From: Rhodocollybia butyracea
Taxonomy: Eukaryota > Basidiomycota > Agaricomycetes > Agaricales > Omphalotaceae
Direction: 5' to 3'
Assembly: GCA_015501585.1 (NCBI GenBank)
Contig: JADNRY010000185.1
Span: forward strand, 1-64,000
DNA length: 64,000 nt
The notes under the pieces are model-generated. The model saw nothing but the letters and a program-made list of their open reading frames with translations, had not been told where the DNA came from and did not search any database. The number at the start of each line of letters is the position of its first letter. The first letter of the stretch is position 1. This document shows positions 47,519 to 59,556 of this stretch, piece by piece. The position numbers and the translations under genes were made by a program.

Positions 47519-48811
47519 TCAAGACCGTGAAGTACTTGCATCCGCAAGTTGAGCTTTTAAACGTTGCACTTCAAGGATGAGTGCTTGCTCCCGCCGCTTC
47601 CCCTCCAGCTTCTGTTGTCGTTCTTTCAAGATAAGAGCCTCCGATCGTTGTTGTTCCTCTAATACGCGAGCCTCCAATTGTTGTCGCTGCTGTCGTTCCT
47701 CCTCCAGTTCCAAGATTGGTTTTTGGAGTGCCTAAAAGTAATGTTTTCAGATTTGCCGTTAAACGTTTGAAAACTTACCACCACTCGTTCCCGGACTTTC
47801 TTGTCAAACAAAATCCAAGCGTCTTCAAACTTGGCTTTCATGGCTGTAGCACCATGGCGATTTTTCACGCTGTTTACCTTGTCCGCCATTTTACTCTTCA
47901 CATAATGACTCCCCCAATGTAAAGGATCAATTTTCATACCTCCAAGATCACCAGGGGCAACGATGATGGCATCCAAAGGAGTACCCATTTCCATCCTCAT
48001 AACTTCCCATATAACCCTACCAAAGTAAAAGCATTGTGAACCGAGGGTGTTGTAGATGGGCATGTCCTCAGTCACGCATGCCGTCAAAACCGCTAATTTT
48101 GCCATAGTAAATGAGGAAGAAGAGGGAGGCGTAAGAGTAGCCAGACGTGTATACCCCGAAGGCTCCAATATATCTACGTCTGCTAACTTACGGCGAAAGG
48201 AAACGATAAACCGGTCATTTGCAACAGAGGAGGAGTGGGATGAATGGGAGCTGATATTAAGTGATATGCATGAAGAGCTTTGAGCGAGCGATGCAGGACC
48301 TATGAGACTGATTGCAGAACTAGGTTAGCGTAGGAAATTCAAGGACAACGGCTTGAGAGTTGGCTTACTCGGTTTCATCAGCATCAGCAAGTTCGTGCTC
48401 TTGGACTTTCTCTAGGGCGTGATCAGGTGCTCGAAAGTTAGAGCCCCATCTCTCAAGGAGGATGTAGTTATTGACGTTGGCATCTGTCCGCAGAATATCC
48501 TTGAAGTCGACCACCATGAATTCATGAAGCGGTGCGACATCTCTCTGGAAGTATCGGACTTGTGTGATCACAAGATGATCGCAGGGGTCTCCAAGCTCCA
48601 CAAGTGATTCCTGGACGTCGCGTGAATCGCGTATTTTGAACGGGGACCTGGAAGCCAATAGAGCTTTTTGTTCATGCCGATTCTCGTCAGTGACGGGAAA
48701 GAATATAAAAGAGCACGGAGATTTAGTTGGCGTCGGGAGATAATCCAGATCCATAACGGTCAGGACTCGAAGATAGAGGAAACGTAGTCCTTTAGCCAGT
48801 GTCAGAGCCAT
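47519..48811 (-). CDS. Unknown agaric protein with C-terminal coiled coil (3 exons)
   Basis: Exons 48811-48369, 48319-47779 and 47731-47519 join to 398 codons plus stop, with introns of 49 and 47 nt (GTAAGC...TAG, GTAAGT...TAG). The start is the first in-frame ATG after a stop; the frame is open 22 codons further upstream without an ATG, so a 5' exon is possible. The N-terminal region has LHEFMVVDFKDILRTDANVN, then a serine-rich linker (ISSHSSHSSSVAND). A conserved-looking block LAVLTACVTEDMPIYNTLGSQ resembles hypothetical proteins common in Agaricomycetes. The last 60 residues form a Gln/Glu/Arg-rich coiled coil (EEERQQRQQLEARVLEEQQ). No function is known to me. It lies tail to tail with the oxygenase gene, about 250 bp apart. 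Confidence 0.75.
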
Positions 48812-49079
48812 GGCTTTACTTGCAAGTTTCAACGTGTTGACAATGCGTAATACACCTGACACCGGCCCGAGGCTCAAGCTTTTTTCGCTTCATCCTCCAC
48901 CATCATATCGTTCCGGACGAAAACCGCAAATCACTATCCACAACAACAACACTCTGCCTTTCATAACAGAAATCGAGCCTTTTTGAATTTTCGCCAGTTT
49001 TCTCGCTATTATCTGCCGCTGGAAACGAAATCGTGCGTTTTCCTGAGAGACTTAACGACGTTTTGCCTGATACATTAGT

Positions 49080-50520
49080 ATATGGGTCAGAATTACACCG
49101 ATTACTTCCTAGAGAACCCGAGACTTGAAGCTTCAGGTCGTCAAACATTATTAACTCTTTATGGCGGGACCAGAATTTAAAAGGTAACGATATTTTATCT
49201 GGATTAGAACTTGGATAGGACGCAGGTACGAATTTATCTGATTGAAAAAATTGACGGTTCTAATTATCTAGCTAGAATCATGGACACAACGGAACGGAAT
49301 CTTCTCCCCTACGCTCAACAATTCCCGGCTCGTTTCTCAGCGGACGACCAAGAAACGCTTCCACATCCAACCCTTCAAGTGACCCTCTTCATCGAGAGAT
49401 ATCACCATCATCATACGGACTCGGCCAACCTCTACCACTTCCGCGAGAAAGATCTTCGGGAGGTGCTGTGAACTGTTTCCGCAACCATTAAACCGGACGC
49501 AGCTAACTCGGCTGGCCTTGGATTTCCATCAATGCTTAGACGATAGTGTTCCGCAGGAGCTGTGGCCACTAACAACCCTCCAGTACCAGCTTCCCGTCAT
49601 CCCGTGTCACACCGTACTCATTCATCCCAACTTTATCCCGCTGCGCTCCACCTACTCCATTCTCCTTCACCTCTGGCCCTTTCCATCTCCGCCTCATTTC
49701 GCATCATGTCGCTCGCTACGCATCCGACGCTACCACTCGCGATACGCATGTTGGCGACCCAGATCTACGAATAAGGCCGCTTCCCAGATCGTACCAGTAA
49801 CACACTCTTCCGAATGGCGGGTTAGTCAATAACAACAATCCCAATTCAATCAAATTCGCTTTTACAAGCGAAGTCTTCAGTCGCGCTCCTGCAGAAATGT
49901 GGATCGACACTAGCTCGAGTGGTACATCATCAGCTCCAGGTTCCGCTGCACCGAAATTCTTCATACGCGACGAGTCGTCTTTTGGTACTTTTCTCAATCC
50001 CATCCGTCTAGGACCCGCCGGCCAAGATTCGTGCCCATACCGACTGAAGGACGGAGACCTGCTGCAGTTGGTGTGGATTATCAGGGGAGAGCGAGGAAAT
50101 CTACAAGAGCGTTAAGGTACATATTGAGCTGTTTTGCGATGGGTGAACAGGTTCAAGTGAGTACATTATTTTCGTTTACATCTTTTATTACTGACGCCGT
50201 TTTTGGGTAGTACGAATGTCATCAAGAACCTGAAGTTGCTCGCTCACGCCGGCTCTCCTCAAGCTTACCCCAAGTCAAGCAGGAAGGGTTCGATGAGTGT
50301 TGAATTACCGGACGGTTGTATATGTGAGTGCCCTATCCCGTTCACTTTCCGCCATTCTCCTTCGCCATAGACTCTACCTTGCTTCATTTGACCCTCTGTC
50401 CACAACTCATCGTTTTTAACCAGGTCTATTCGCTCCTTCCATCCGTCAATCCTTAGTCATTTCGGTCACCTGTTCCCATTCGTTTGACTTCAAATGTCTA
50501 CGGCCACTTCTGGAAACAAC
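49080..50520 (+). pseudogene. FHA-RING ubiquitin ligase relic (Dma1/RNF8-like)
   Basis: Reading forward: a decayed 5' part (49260-49800), then an FHA core, KFFIRDESSFGTFLNPIRLG and CPYRLKDGDLLQL (49950-50070), and a one-base shift in LQLGVDYQG. Next come a stop inside the next exon near 50145, an exon TNVIKNLKLLAHAG (about 50210-50323), an intron 50324-50421, and a RING piece, DGCICLFAPSIRQS and TCSHSFDFKCLRPLL (50422-50510). The C..C and C-H-C spacing with the FHA in front is the Dma1-type architecture, in which phosphopeptide binding guides ubiquitination in mitotic checkpoints. Frame breaks mean it is dead. The last RING cysteines are not found. It is homologous to 29215-30118. Confidence 0.72.
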
Positions 50521-50912
50521 AGATTATCGGTATGTCCACCCACGTTTCCTATAACTTCAAGCTCATATCCTCCTTGGAGCTTCACCAACCCCGTATTGCA
50601 GTCCTCAAAAGTCGAGCTATATGACAACAATGCTATCATTGAATACAGCGCCGGCTCAGGCGCATACCGAGACCCTCTCTCCATTACATTCGACGTAACC
50701 CGGGAAACCAAAGACGAAGCAGAGGCCAGTGGCTGCGGTGGAGCAGAAGGCAACGATTCTGCTGTAGAGGATATACCCGACAACGATAGCGACTCAGATC
50801 TATGTGCTGCGTTGTCAGCCTCACGAGCTACTGCCCGAGCAGTTACCAATGCCATCCTCGCTCTCACAAATTCGTTCGAGACGGAGTTCAAGGGTGGACC
50901 AGGGGCTAGGAC

Positions 50913-50960
50913 GTATGCGGGGTGGGCGGGCATATGTTCGCCGCCTCCGTATGCAGCTAG
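50913..50960 (+). repeat. Dispersed 45-bp end motif (forward)
   Basis: Reads tatgcggggtgggcgggcat then atgttcgccgcctccgtatg cagctag, matching the right end of the MITE-like element at 37537-37581. It overlaps the end of a plus-strand frame (50494-50964) that carries the acidic DIPDNDSDSDLCAALSASRA. That frame could be the degraded tail of the FHA-RING protein. Confidence 0.6.
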
Positions 50961-50999
50961 GTAAGCATAAGTTCTCATGATAAAAAGTCGTCACTCACT

Positions 51000-52260
51000 C
51001 TGTATTCATAGTCTTTTCCTTTGGTGTAGAAAACACCATTCCCTCGTTGCCTATTCTGAAAAAAAACGAGAAGAACGACGAAGCCAAGTTCGCCCTTTTG
51101 CGGACCAATGCTCCGTGAGTTGGTTCAACCATGAGGGCATCTCATGCCTTTTCAATCATCCAAAGTCGGGCAGACATCTGAATGGTGTCGCACTCCAGAA
51201 GCGCTATTCCAGCAGCGCTATTTTCACTAGCATGCCCTTGAGGGACACATATGCTTCTGTCATGACAGCTGGCCTCTACGCTCTGCGATGCTTCAGCCTT
51301 GCTTTGACGGTTACATTTATCCTGAATTCGACTTTCCAGAATTTCATGGTGCCGCCTGGGGAACACCGAATGTTTCTGTCATGGTATCAGCTGGCTTCGA
51401 TCGCCATCCTTGCGCTGAATCCTAGAGATGAGTGGGTTCGGAATGTAATCATTACATTCCTTCAGCAGTTCATTCGCAATCTTTAGGAGCGCAGTACGAT
51501 GATGAAGTTGGAGGGAATGGAAGCCAGCGGTGGTATAAGGTATGCGTTACTGTATCAATTTATGGTTCCTCTGTACTAATGTTAATGAACGTTAACTCTC
51601 GCATAGACTCTCTACCTCGCTAATCCCATGCGTGTTTCATCGCCGCTACCTAGAAGCTACGAGCCTTATTCAAGTCATTGGGCTCCAGGGTACTTCGATT
51701 TTCCCTTCGCTCTGTGCCCTCTTTTTCACTCGGGTCTCCTTTTTTCATACACGGAAATGCTTACTGCTGTCCGAGTTTTGCGGAGATATTGTGGTTCTTC
51801 AAGTCATTATCATCGATGTCATCCGTTTGTCTATGCTGTCGTACCGCGGTAGCACTTCGCATTGTCCCTTCTATCTTTGCGAGCCTTCGCCTCACATGAA
51901 TGCCCTCAATCCCGCTATACTATCCGCGCCCAGTCCTTTGGGCCCCGTCATCATTCCATGCTACGAGGAGCGACCGTTTCAAGTCACACCATCGCGGTGT
52001 CTCCATCCATTGTTTGTCGCTCCTCTTTCGCCCGCCACCAACATTGTAGCTCATCTTTTGTGTGTCCGGTACGTCTATTTACGAGATATCATCCAAAATC
52101 ATGGCTTATTTGCGTTTTGCGCAGTTACGCCTTTATATCCCCTCTTTTTATTACTGCTTGCTGCCAGTGGTGATTTGAGAGCGTTTCCGGACCTTTTCGC
52201 CGTCCTTTATGCTTCCTATTATCTTGCCCTGGCCTTCACTAGTGTCACTTTCAAGTAATC
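51000..52260 (+). other. Hydrophobic exon-like frames, gene not resolved
   Basis: From 51010 a frame encodes FSFGVENTIPSLPILKKNEKN up to a GTGAGT donor near 51115. A long frame up to 51486 includes SVMTAGLYALRCFSLALTVT and QLASIAILALNPRDEW. A third frame (51632-52258) starts without an ATG and is strongly hydrophobic (FAFCAVTPLYPLFLLLLAAS). These could be exons of a membrane protein or an untranslated tract that happens to be T-rich. No family recognised. 52260-52620 holds no gene. Confidence 0.25.
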
Positions 52261-52621
52261 AGTTCCCTAGTAGCTTATATCGCATCGTCACTTCTGGTTG
52301 CCACGGATGCCGTACTTCCGTCTGTTGAAGGATACGAAGGGGCTGATGACTCGTTAATCAGAGAACTAGGTGTACCGATCTGGAGAGCTGTCCAGAAATT
52401 CTCTTCCTGACAGCAGCTCAGCGGCGAAGAAGATATATTTATCTTCTGTGCTCAATGTATTACAAGGGATACTATAGTAAGGTTAGGCAAGAATACAATA
52501 GCTGTAATGATGTATCTAAGTATACAGTCTTTATTGGAAGTAAAGCGTGACATGCAAGCGTTAAAGTTATAAACTTACAATAGCAGAAGTCAAATCAGCC
52601 TAGAGTCCAAAAAAAAAACAG

Positions 52622-54479
52622 TCACTTGGGCTTGGGAGAGATATTTGGACATGATGCTGGGGATGTTTCGAATAGAGTCTCATCAGTGGCGATGGTGACT
52701 GCAGTAGTGTCGGATATTTCAGTAAGGAATAAAAGATCTGGGCATTCCTGACCCAGAGTACACTCGATGCCTGTCGGTACTCTTTCGGCCGCACCGTAGT
52801 CCACGACGAAATAAGAACCCGGCTTTGACTTCACAAAGTTGGGAGCATGGTCCACATCGTGATGGTGCCATCCATGGTCATGAATAGTTGTCAAAATCTT
52901 TTTGAGCTCTGATCTATGATCGAGGTCAGGAAGGAAAGTGAGTAATATAAACCACGTACATGACAGCTGAGTCCATTGGTTCATACTCTTCCAAACACTC
53001 TCCTACGTTCTCCATGAATGCGATGGTCAGCCCAAGGGAATTGATGTATAGAGTACCCAGAAGGAGGGGTATGCCTGGTACGTTCCTCAATTCCTTCAAA
53101 GCGCTGAGCTCGTCATTGTTGACCAGTTTAGCAACTGTTCTATCATTCTCCCAGACCTTTCCGGTCTTCAGGACCCTTGGGAAGTCCAACTCCAGTTTCT
53201 CAGACGAGAAACTCCTAAGGGAAAGGGTTAGAAATGAAAGGACATGGAGACCGCATGAAACTTACTGCAGATCACCATAGACCTCTTGACCGTCAACGGT
53301 AATTTTGGTACGATAAAGTCTTTCAAAGATACTGTAGATGGCTTCCGTGACATGCACAAAGACCATTTGGACTCTAGCCAATATTCCCGAAGGATCGATT
53401 CGCTTTGCACTTCTTCCCTGCATAAATTCGTCCATTGACAATGAAACGTGTAGCAGGGCGAGAGTTTCCAGGATAAAATGACCCTGGTCAATAGGCGGGA
53501 ATGTGGCTCGACGATGATACGTGGATAGCACAGTAGCCATCCTGGCTGGGTCTGACGACCTCCACCTCGACATATAGAGGGTATTGTTGAGGATGTATGC
53601 GATTCGGTATAAGCCGGGATGCCCTAACCAAACTGGGATAGGTTTCCTGTCGATTTCGACGTTGCTCGTGTACGCCTAGCACAATGACATATGAGAACTA
53701 AACGAATTGCCAAACTGGAGACGACATACTTGTTTGATGATCGCCCAAGCCGAAGCTGTTCCCTTCACATCGACAAAGTTGCCTGTTAACTCTTCAAGTT
53801 CTTCACTATGAGATACATTCACACGAAGTGCTTTGTGTTCGCGGCGCTCGAACACTTTGCTCGCTCTACCGAAAGCGGAAACCAGATCTGGACGGACGGT
53901 ACCGCCACCAAGTACCGCCGTCGAAGGTTGGGAGACTGTTAATATGTAGCCGTGTAATGGATGGGATGGTTTGCGAATCATACGATTGATTACGCTTGCG
54001 GCCGTCGTCACCTTCGTCCCCCAAGTGTCCACGGCAGCCTCATTGGTCTCTTTAACACCAGGATCTGGAAAAATCAGGGTTTGAAAAATTAGGAATCACA
54101 AACACAAACATTGTATAATAGTGTCCAAGCTTAGTTCAATCTTGTTCCATCTGTCGCACTTTTTGAGCTGGTCTATCTCAAGCGATATAAGGAACAGGTC
54201 TATAGCGTCGTCTACCCAGGATGGATCTGAACCCACGCCTACAAGTTTGCAAGCTTTTGGTAGCCTTTGGGAGGCCTTACTTTCCGGGGCGGATCCTGTG
54301 GATTTAGAGAGGGAGAACAGCCCTGGTAACGTGCGGTCCAAAACTTCGAGTAGAGTACGAATGGGAAGAGCTCCGAATTCCTCTTCTGTGAATCCACACA
54401 CTGCTGAGGTTAGTTCAATGGGATGTACGTCGCCCCGCCCCGCCCAAGGCTCTCCTTCGAGAAGAGATGATAGTGACAT
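52622..54479 (-). CDS. Fungal kinase-like protein (5 exons)
   Basis: Exons 54479-54110, 54064-53730, 53675-53266, 53214-52960 and 52913-52622 give a continuous 554-codon frame including the stop. All four introns are 45-53 nt with GT...AG ends; the first donor is GTTTGT and has a nearby alternative. The N-terminal 250 residues are uncharacterised (acidic, LTSAVCGFTEEEFGAL). Residues about 370-553 resemble a kinase fold: TVAKLV (beta3 Lys), a helix ELSALKELRNV, hinge region TIAFMENVGE, a catalytic-loop variant WHHHDVDHAPNFV, and VVDYGAAE in the DFG place. It belongs to the broad fungal-specific kinase-like proteins of agarics. HHHD in place of HRD suggests atypical or lost catalysis. It appears intact; no close similarity to the kinase gene at 27 kb beyond the fold. 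Confidence 0.82.
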
Positions 54480-54821
54480 GTTAAGAAGCGGAAGCGTGGG
54501 CGCCTAAAACATCAAACTCCTCCGGCCCGGGAACAATGAGTAGTAGCTCTGGAACCGCAGCGCTAGTTAAATCTATGTTCCAACCACAATGATCATGAAA
54601 TTGCTATCTTCACTGTTGAAATTCTAGTAAAATAATATAAGCAGATTCGTTATGCGCTGACGATCCGTACGGATATAGAAATACGGAGTGGCAAATGCAT
54701 ACTTGTCAACTCTGTACATGACTAGGCTGCTTCAAACTCCGTCTCTCGAACTAAAGAGCTAACAAACAAATATGAGCATTGAATACAAGTACAAGATGTA
54801 GTTATGATAGTACAACTGGAA

Positions 54822-56260
54822 TTATATTCTACGAGTGCATATAATTCGTCTACTGTAGAAAACACGGCAATCGCGAATCGCGGCAGCTTTTGCGGTCATC
54901 ATCGCCTTGTACCCTTCTGGATCTTTCTTCACAAACTTGGCCTCTATGCGACCCCCATTTTTGACCCAGCGGAGAATTGCGCCAGGTGAGAATTGAGCGA
55001 AATGATCAACCGGGTGAATCACAGCAGATGAGAAGATGCTTCCCGCAAAGTTGGGTTGGATTCGCATCTTCTTTGGTTGAGCATGCTATTGATATGCTCG
55101 TATTATGCGCATACGTGAGGAGGCCATAGCTGAGATGCATGCACCTAACATCGGAGTTAATAAGGAATAATATACAGTAGAACTAGAATAGACCTACTTA
55201 TGACTTTTGTACGAGACCATTTGTTGGAATTACCCATCATTGTGCCGCAGTTGTAAGCTGAAAAGTGGCTGCGTTTCAGGGGCGGATGATCCGGCCCCGT
55301 AGGCCTGGCCTTGGGTCCATACGCGTTCACTGCACATTCAAGAGGTCATCCGAGTACTCTGCTGGTTGACTAGCAAGAACAGCTAAGGTACGACCTAGGT
55401 GATCGTTGAAAAGTCGGTGTTGAGCAGCTCAAACTTGTTGCTTGTGCGATTGGGACGGGGTCAATGATGTTCCCATGTGAGGGCGGATTAAGGGGCTCGC
55501 GCGTCGGGAGCATCACCCAGAATGAACAGCGTGGGCGCTTTGTTTCCGTCGTGGAGAAGCAATAGAGCAAGGTGAGGGCATTTCCAACGCTGTATACCCG
55601 ATAAAGCCTGGTCCCCGCATTCCGATGGTCCTCCAGTGCCGGTTCTACTACTCTCCAAAAATAAAACCTGGGTTCGTTACTTTTCGGTCTGCAATTTGGC
55701 GGGTAATCACAGTCTTGCCGAGATGCTGGGGAAGAATGCATCAGTAGGCGCATGAACTCAGGCATAGGGTTAAACTTACCATTGGGAAAAATAGGGCTTG
55801 TTACGAAGGACAATCAATCAACGGAACTGAAGGTAACTGCGATTCTTTGCCCGTAGACCAGAAAAGAGAAGCCGAAAGTAACCAGGACCACACCCTTGGG
55901 GTAGAACGTGGACCCAGCAGCGTACAACTTTTGTTCCTCACTGTAAGCAGAGAGAACCGCAGATAGGCTTATAAAGATCGATTATAAGAAAGAAACGGCT
56001 GCTATGCCTGGTTAAGAGAGTCAGTAGTTGGAGAACGAAGAAAAGCACCCCCAAAACTCGAAAACCGGCCGCAACGTCGGACGAGATGACACCCTTGAGG
56101 TAAAACGTAGCTAAGCCTCGGAAGAAGCGATTTTCGGAGAATGAGACTATGCGCTGGCAGGCCTGGAGCTCAGATTCTGGAAATGGTCTTGGGCAGACCG
56201 GGTGGCCAGAGAGCGAGAGTTTGGATGGAGAAGCTGGCCAGAAGGACAAGAATGCTGTGA
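54822..56260 (-). pseudogene. Inverted, internally deleted copy of the TET/JBP cassette
   Basis: On the minus strand the order is the same as at 45.1-47.3 kb. The PKGV modules come first (about 56110-55865), then the N-terminal piece VVEPALEDHRNAG (about 55650-55610), and the middle piece ending FSAYNCGTMMGNSN-like (55400-55220). Last is QPNFAGSIF joined directly to SAVIHPVDHFAQFSPGAILRW (55060-54950). The deletion removes the HxD-bearing segment, so the encoded enzyme would be dead. Frame changes also occur near the 3' end. Divergence from the 45-kb copy is about 20-25% by eye. It lies immediately upstream (head side) of the kinase-like gene. Confidence 0.72.
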
Positions 56261-56598
56261 TGCGAAAGATTTTGGCTGGAAAGGGCGTCGAGAATTATTG
56301 ATTGTAATAGGAGCACTAATAAACGACGTACCAGATGCAGCGGAACCAAGCAATCGCGTCGGAGAACACCACAAATACAAGATAATTGATCACGATTGGC
56401 GACAGAGGTGAACCAGCTTATCGCCCAACTATTTGTCCGAATTTGCCTTGGTAGTTGGAGGTGTAGGAAAGAGGGACTGTATCATTATGGGCGGAGGAAG
56501 GAGAGGTATGTCTCCGTCTTTCCCCCGCTAGTGCCCAGATGGAAACGCAGGAGTTGGGTATACCTCTGGAAGACAAATGTTTCGGTGTCGGTCGTGAT

Positions 56599-57768
56599 GC
56601 CCAGTGAAAATCGGGGCATCCCAGGCCAAGCCAAGTCAAGCGAAATCAGTAAGGCATCGGGCGAAAATGAGCCAAATTGGATGGTGCCTTTTTTATTGGT
56701 CGAACTGGTCGAACTGAGCTCAAGTCATTCGATGATACCCATTCAGAAACTGTTAACTGGCTGAACAGTGCTCTTTTCAAGCCGAGCTCTCTTGAGATCT
56801 CGAGATCCCAAACGTCGAACAATAATTTATGTAAAAGGCAGAATCCAGTCGCTAAAATTAACCACTTCGACGCCACGTCACTCACCTCTTCGTTCCGCTC
56901 CACCATGTCGAATCATTATTCTCCTCCTTGACTCTTTTATCTCCCTCAAAATGCTATAATATTTCCTCAGGTGGTTAGAAAAAGCAGAGAGAAATTGGAA
57001 AGGCGCTGGTAAGCTGTATAAATTATCATCTGATCTGCTTTTTTAATGCTCTATGTCCAAGGCAAACATTAAACGATGTTGCAAGTTGGACCATATCGAT
57101 ATAAGCGAATCAACATCTCTTATCGTTTTTCCTAATTCAAATCTTCGTATTTCTTAGGTTCGCGATGCACAAGTACTTCGTCCAGGATTAGCTGAGAAAC
57201 ACGATATGGATCAGGGAATGGATAGATTGGGAATGACGAGAGCGTGGTTATAGATGTTGTTTAAGGCTACATGCAGCAGCGGCTTCATCTTGTGCATTGT
57301 TTGTTGCACTTTGCGAGTCTGCTTCGTACACTAACTCTCATTGTAGGTGCTGCCAACCTCGATAGGCCTTCAGATCACTCAGAGTCATACTGGAAGGCGA
57401 TACATTTCTTCAGAACGCGTGTTCGAGCACTGTAGTACAAGTGGTAGGTTCTAGTATCTATTATCGTAATTATAGTAGCCCTGTATCGTGCTACTGTCGA
57501 GCCATGAATATATGCGCTTTTTATCAATTATTTTGAACCTATCTAAACGAGCAAAAACGAGCAAAAACAGGCAGCCAAATCGATACTAAATGAGTGTCGG
57601 TCTGAGCCAAATCGTTCATAACTTTCTTGCTTGATTGGGCCCGATATCGGCTAAAAGTAGTCCGGAATATCGAGCCAGGTTGAGCAAAACCGAGCAATAT
57701 CGGGGAATTTGGCGGAGCTCGTTTCGCTCGATTTGGCTTGGCCTGGGATGCCCCGATTTTCACTGGGC
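56599..57768. mobile_element. 1.17-kb segment bounded by a perfect 36-bp inverted repeat
   Basis: 56599-56634 (gcccagtgaaaatcggggca...ccaagccaa) is the exact reverse complement of 57733-57768; similarity continues inward for about 15 bp with mismatches (tcaagcgaaatc against gcgaaac). The interior has no long frame; near the right end it has several agcaaaa and gagccaaat repeats. It could be a non-autonomous transposon or two opposed copies of a dispersed motif. 57770-58850 has no supported gene. Confidence 0.55.
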
Positions 57769-58849
57769 GTGATGTGAGGTTGCCGCTGTGATCCAGGAGA
57801 AAAGTAGAGCTCGAGGCGAATTGACTCTGTGGGCCGCGTACGGAAGAGACGCCTGGGATGACGGAATAATGAGGGTCGGAGGAAGAGGTGCCGGTGAAGG
57901 TGTATCGGAAATGTCGGAAGACGATGGGTAATGGAAAGAAAATGCTGCTTCGCCCAAACGAACGTAGATTACCGGATCGCCTCATTTAAGCTAGAAGGAA
58001 AGAGGAGTTAGGCGCATGTTTCTTGATCCCTGGACAAATACACGACGTACCCTACAAGTACACCTCCCAGCCCTCACTAGCACTAGCGCGCGCTCTATCA
58101 TCCCTCTATCAGCATACCCAAGGAATTCCCTCGTAATTGCTATCCCGACTTGACTGGGAATCCTAATCAATTCCGGTGCAACTGTGGAAGGATGGGAGGC
58201 TCGGCAAGAATACGGTGAGCCGCGCGCGCGCAAGCAAGGACGGATGCAGATGCCCTGAACCAGAGTCAACAATCCCAAGTAGAACTTGTCTGGGTTTGCT
58301 GGATTTTGGAGGTAAGGAAAAGAGAAATGCACCATTATGCAATCGAGCTTCAAGCTTTTGAGGACGGCGGATAAAAAGGTCAGAGAATGCTTTTGCGTCA
58401 CAGCGTATGGGTTAAAGTCATTGAGAGCTTGAGCGCTTTAAGCCCGGATTCCCAAAGTGATTGAGTAGGCGATACCATTTTTAGTGTACCTTTGAGTAGA
58501 GCTATTATGCGTTATGCATTGAAGCCGCGCAAACTCGACTAAGTTGTACTCGACGCAACTCTACAAAGCTCTCAAAAAAAACAAAGAGGTAAGAACGCGA
58601 CATGGAAGGAAAATCTTTTCAACTCACAAGTATGTAGCCCCACTATGCCTACTTATCCCTTTTCACCTCTATTCTCGCCTGCTATGAGTCCATCTATAGA
58701 ATAGTAGTAGAAGTGGTGGTAGTTGAAACTTGAAATGAGAAACGATGAACGGTCCGGCTGTGGCGCCGTGTGCGCGCTTGCTGGTGTGTGGCTGTGTTAG
58801 TACGACGATTCCCTCTAATAAACAAACAACTCCTCTCCTGTCAACAACG

Positions 58850-59333
58850 ATGTCGCCCTTCAAAAAATTGAAATTCCACTCGTAAGCCTAGCGCATTTCC
58901 CTTGGCACATTATATTGACTTACCAACACTGAAATGTCTCAGTAAATCAACCAAAAACGATGCTAATGCTACTACACCTGCCAGTGCGGGCCCTAATGCT
59001 CTGCGGTAAGCTATCAACATTTTGATCCTTGCTATCAATGACTAACTTTTCTGTTCTAGCTGCGCGAGTAGTCCAAATCTTCTGGGCACTGGGCCACAGG
59101 CTCCTTTATATACCGTCTCGACCCTAGACGACCTTGACGGTTTCGAGGACCTCTTTACTAAACCGCGCCCAAAAGACAATATCAAAGTCCCCACCATTAA
59201 AGTCTCTCCCCCACGGGCCACACCGATGTCGCCCCTTGATGCCATGTATGTGCAAATCCAAATAATATATCGTCACGTCGCACAACTTGAAGCAGAGCTT
59301 CATCGGCTTCAGGCTTTAAATGCAAGCTCTTAG
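58850..59333 (+). CDS. Small unknown protein, 122 aa (3 exons)
   Basis: Exons 58850-58881, 58943-59005 and 59060-59333; introns of 61 and 54 nt with GTAAGC donors and CAG/TAG acceptors. The start is in a good context (caacgATGtcg), and the first exon codes only MSPFKKLKFHS. The middle is Ala/Thr/Pro-rich and probably disordered (NATTPASAGPN). An acidic motif STLDDLDGFEDLFTKP follows, which looks like a short linear binding motif. A proline-rich linker leads to a C-terminal helix VAQLEAELHRLQALN that should form a coiled coil. The splice frame is unique and continuous, which supports a real gene despite its size. No family is recognised; a scaffold or adaptor role is only a guess. Confidence 0.65.
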
Positions 59334-59556
59334 TTGGAAGGGATTGGGCTATACTTTGCTTTGGCTACTGCTGTAATGTGCGCTGTGAATAGATGTAACA
59401 TCTAATCTTCTCTGTAGATACATAAACTAAGGATGTTTTATTTGCTGGTTATCATAGTCAATCTCCGTACTCTCCTTGTTTAAACTGTCAATGCCATTAC
59501 TTCTTCTCTCATTCAGAAGGCCGTTAATCCTAGCTATATATGCAGAATACGCGGGC

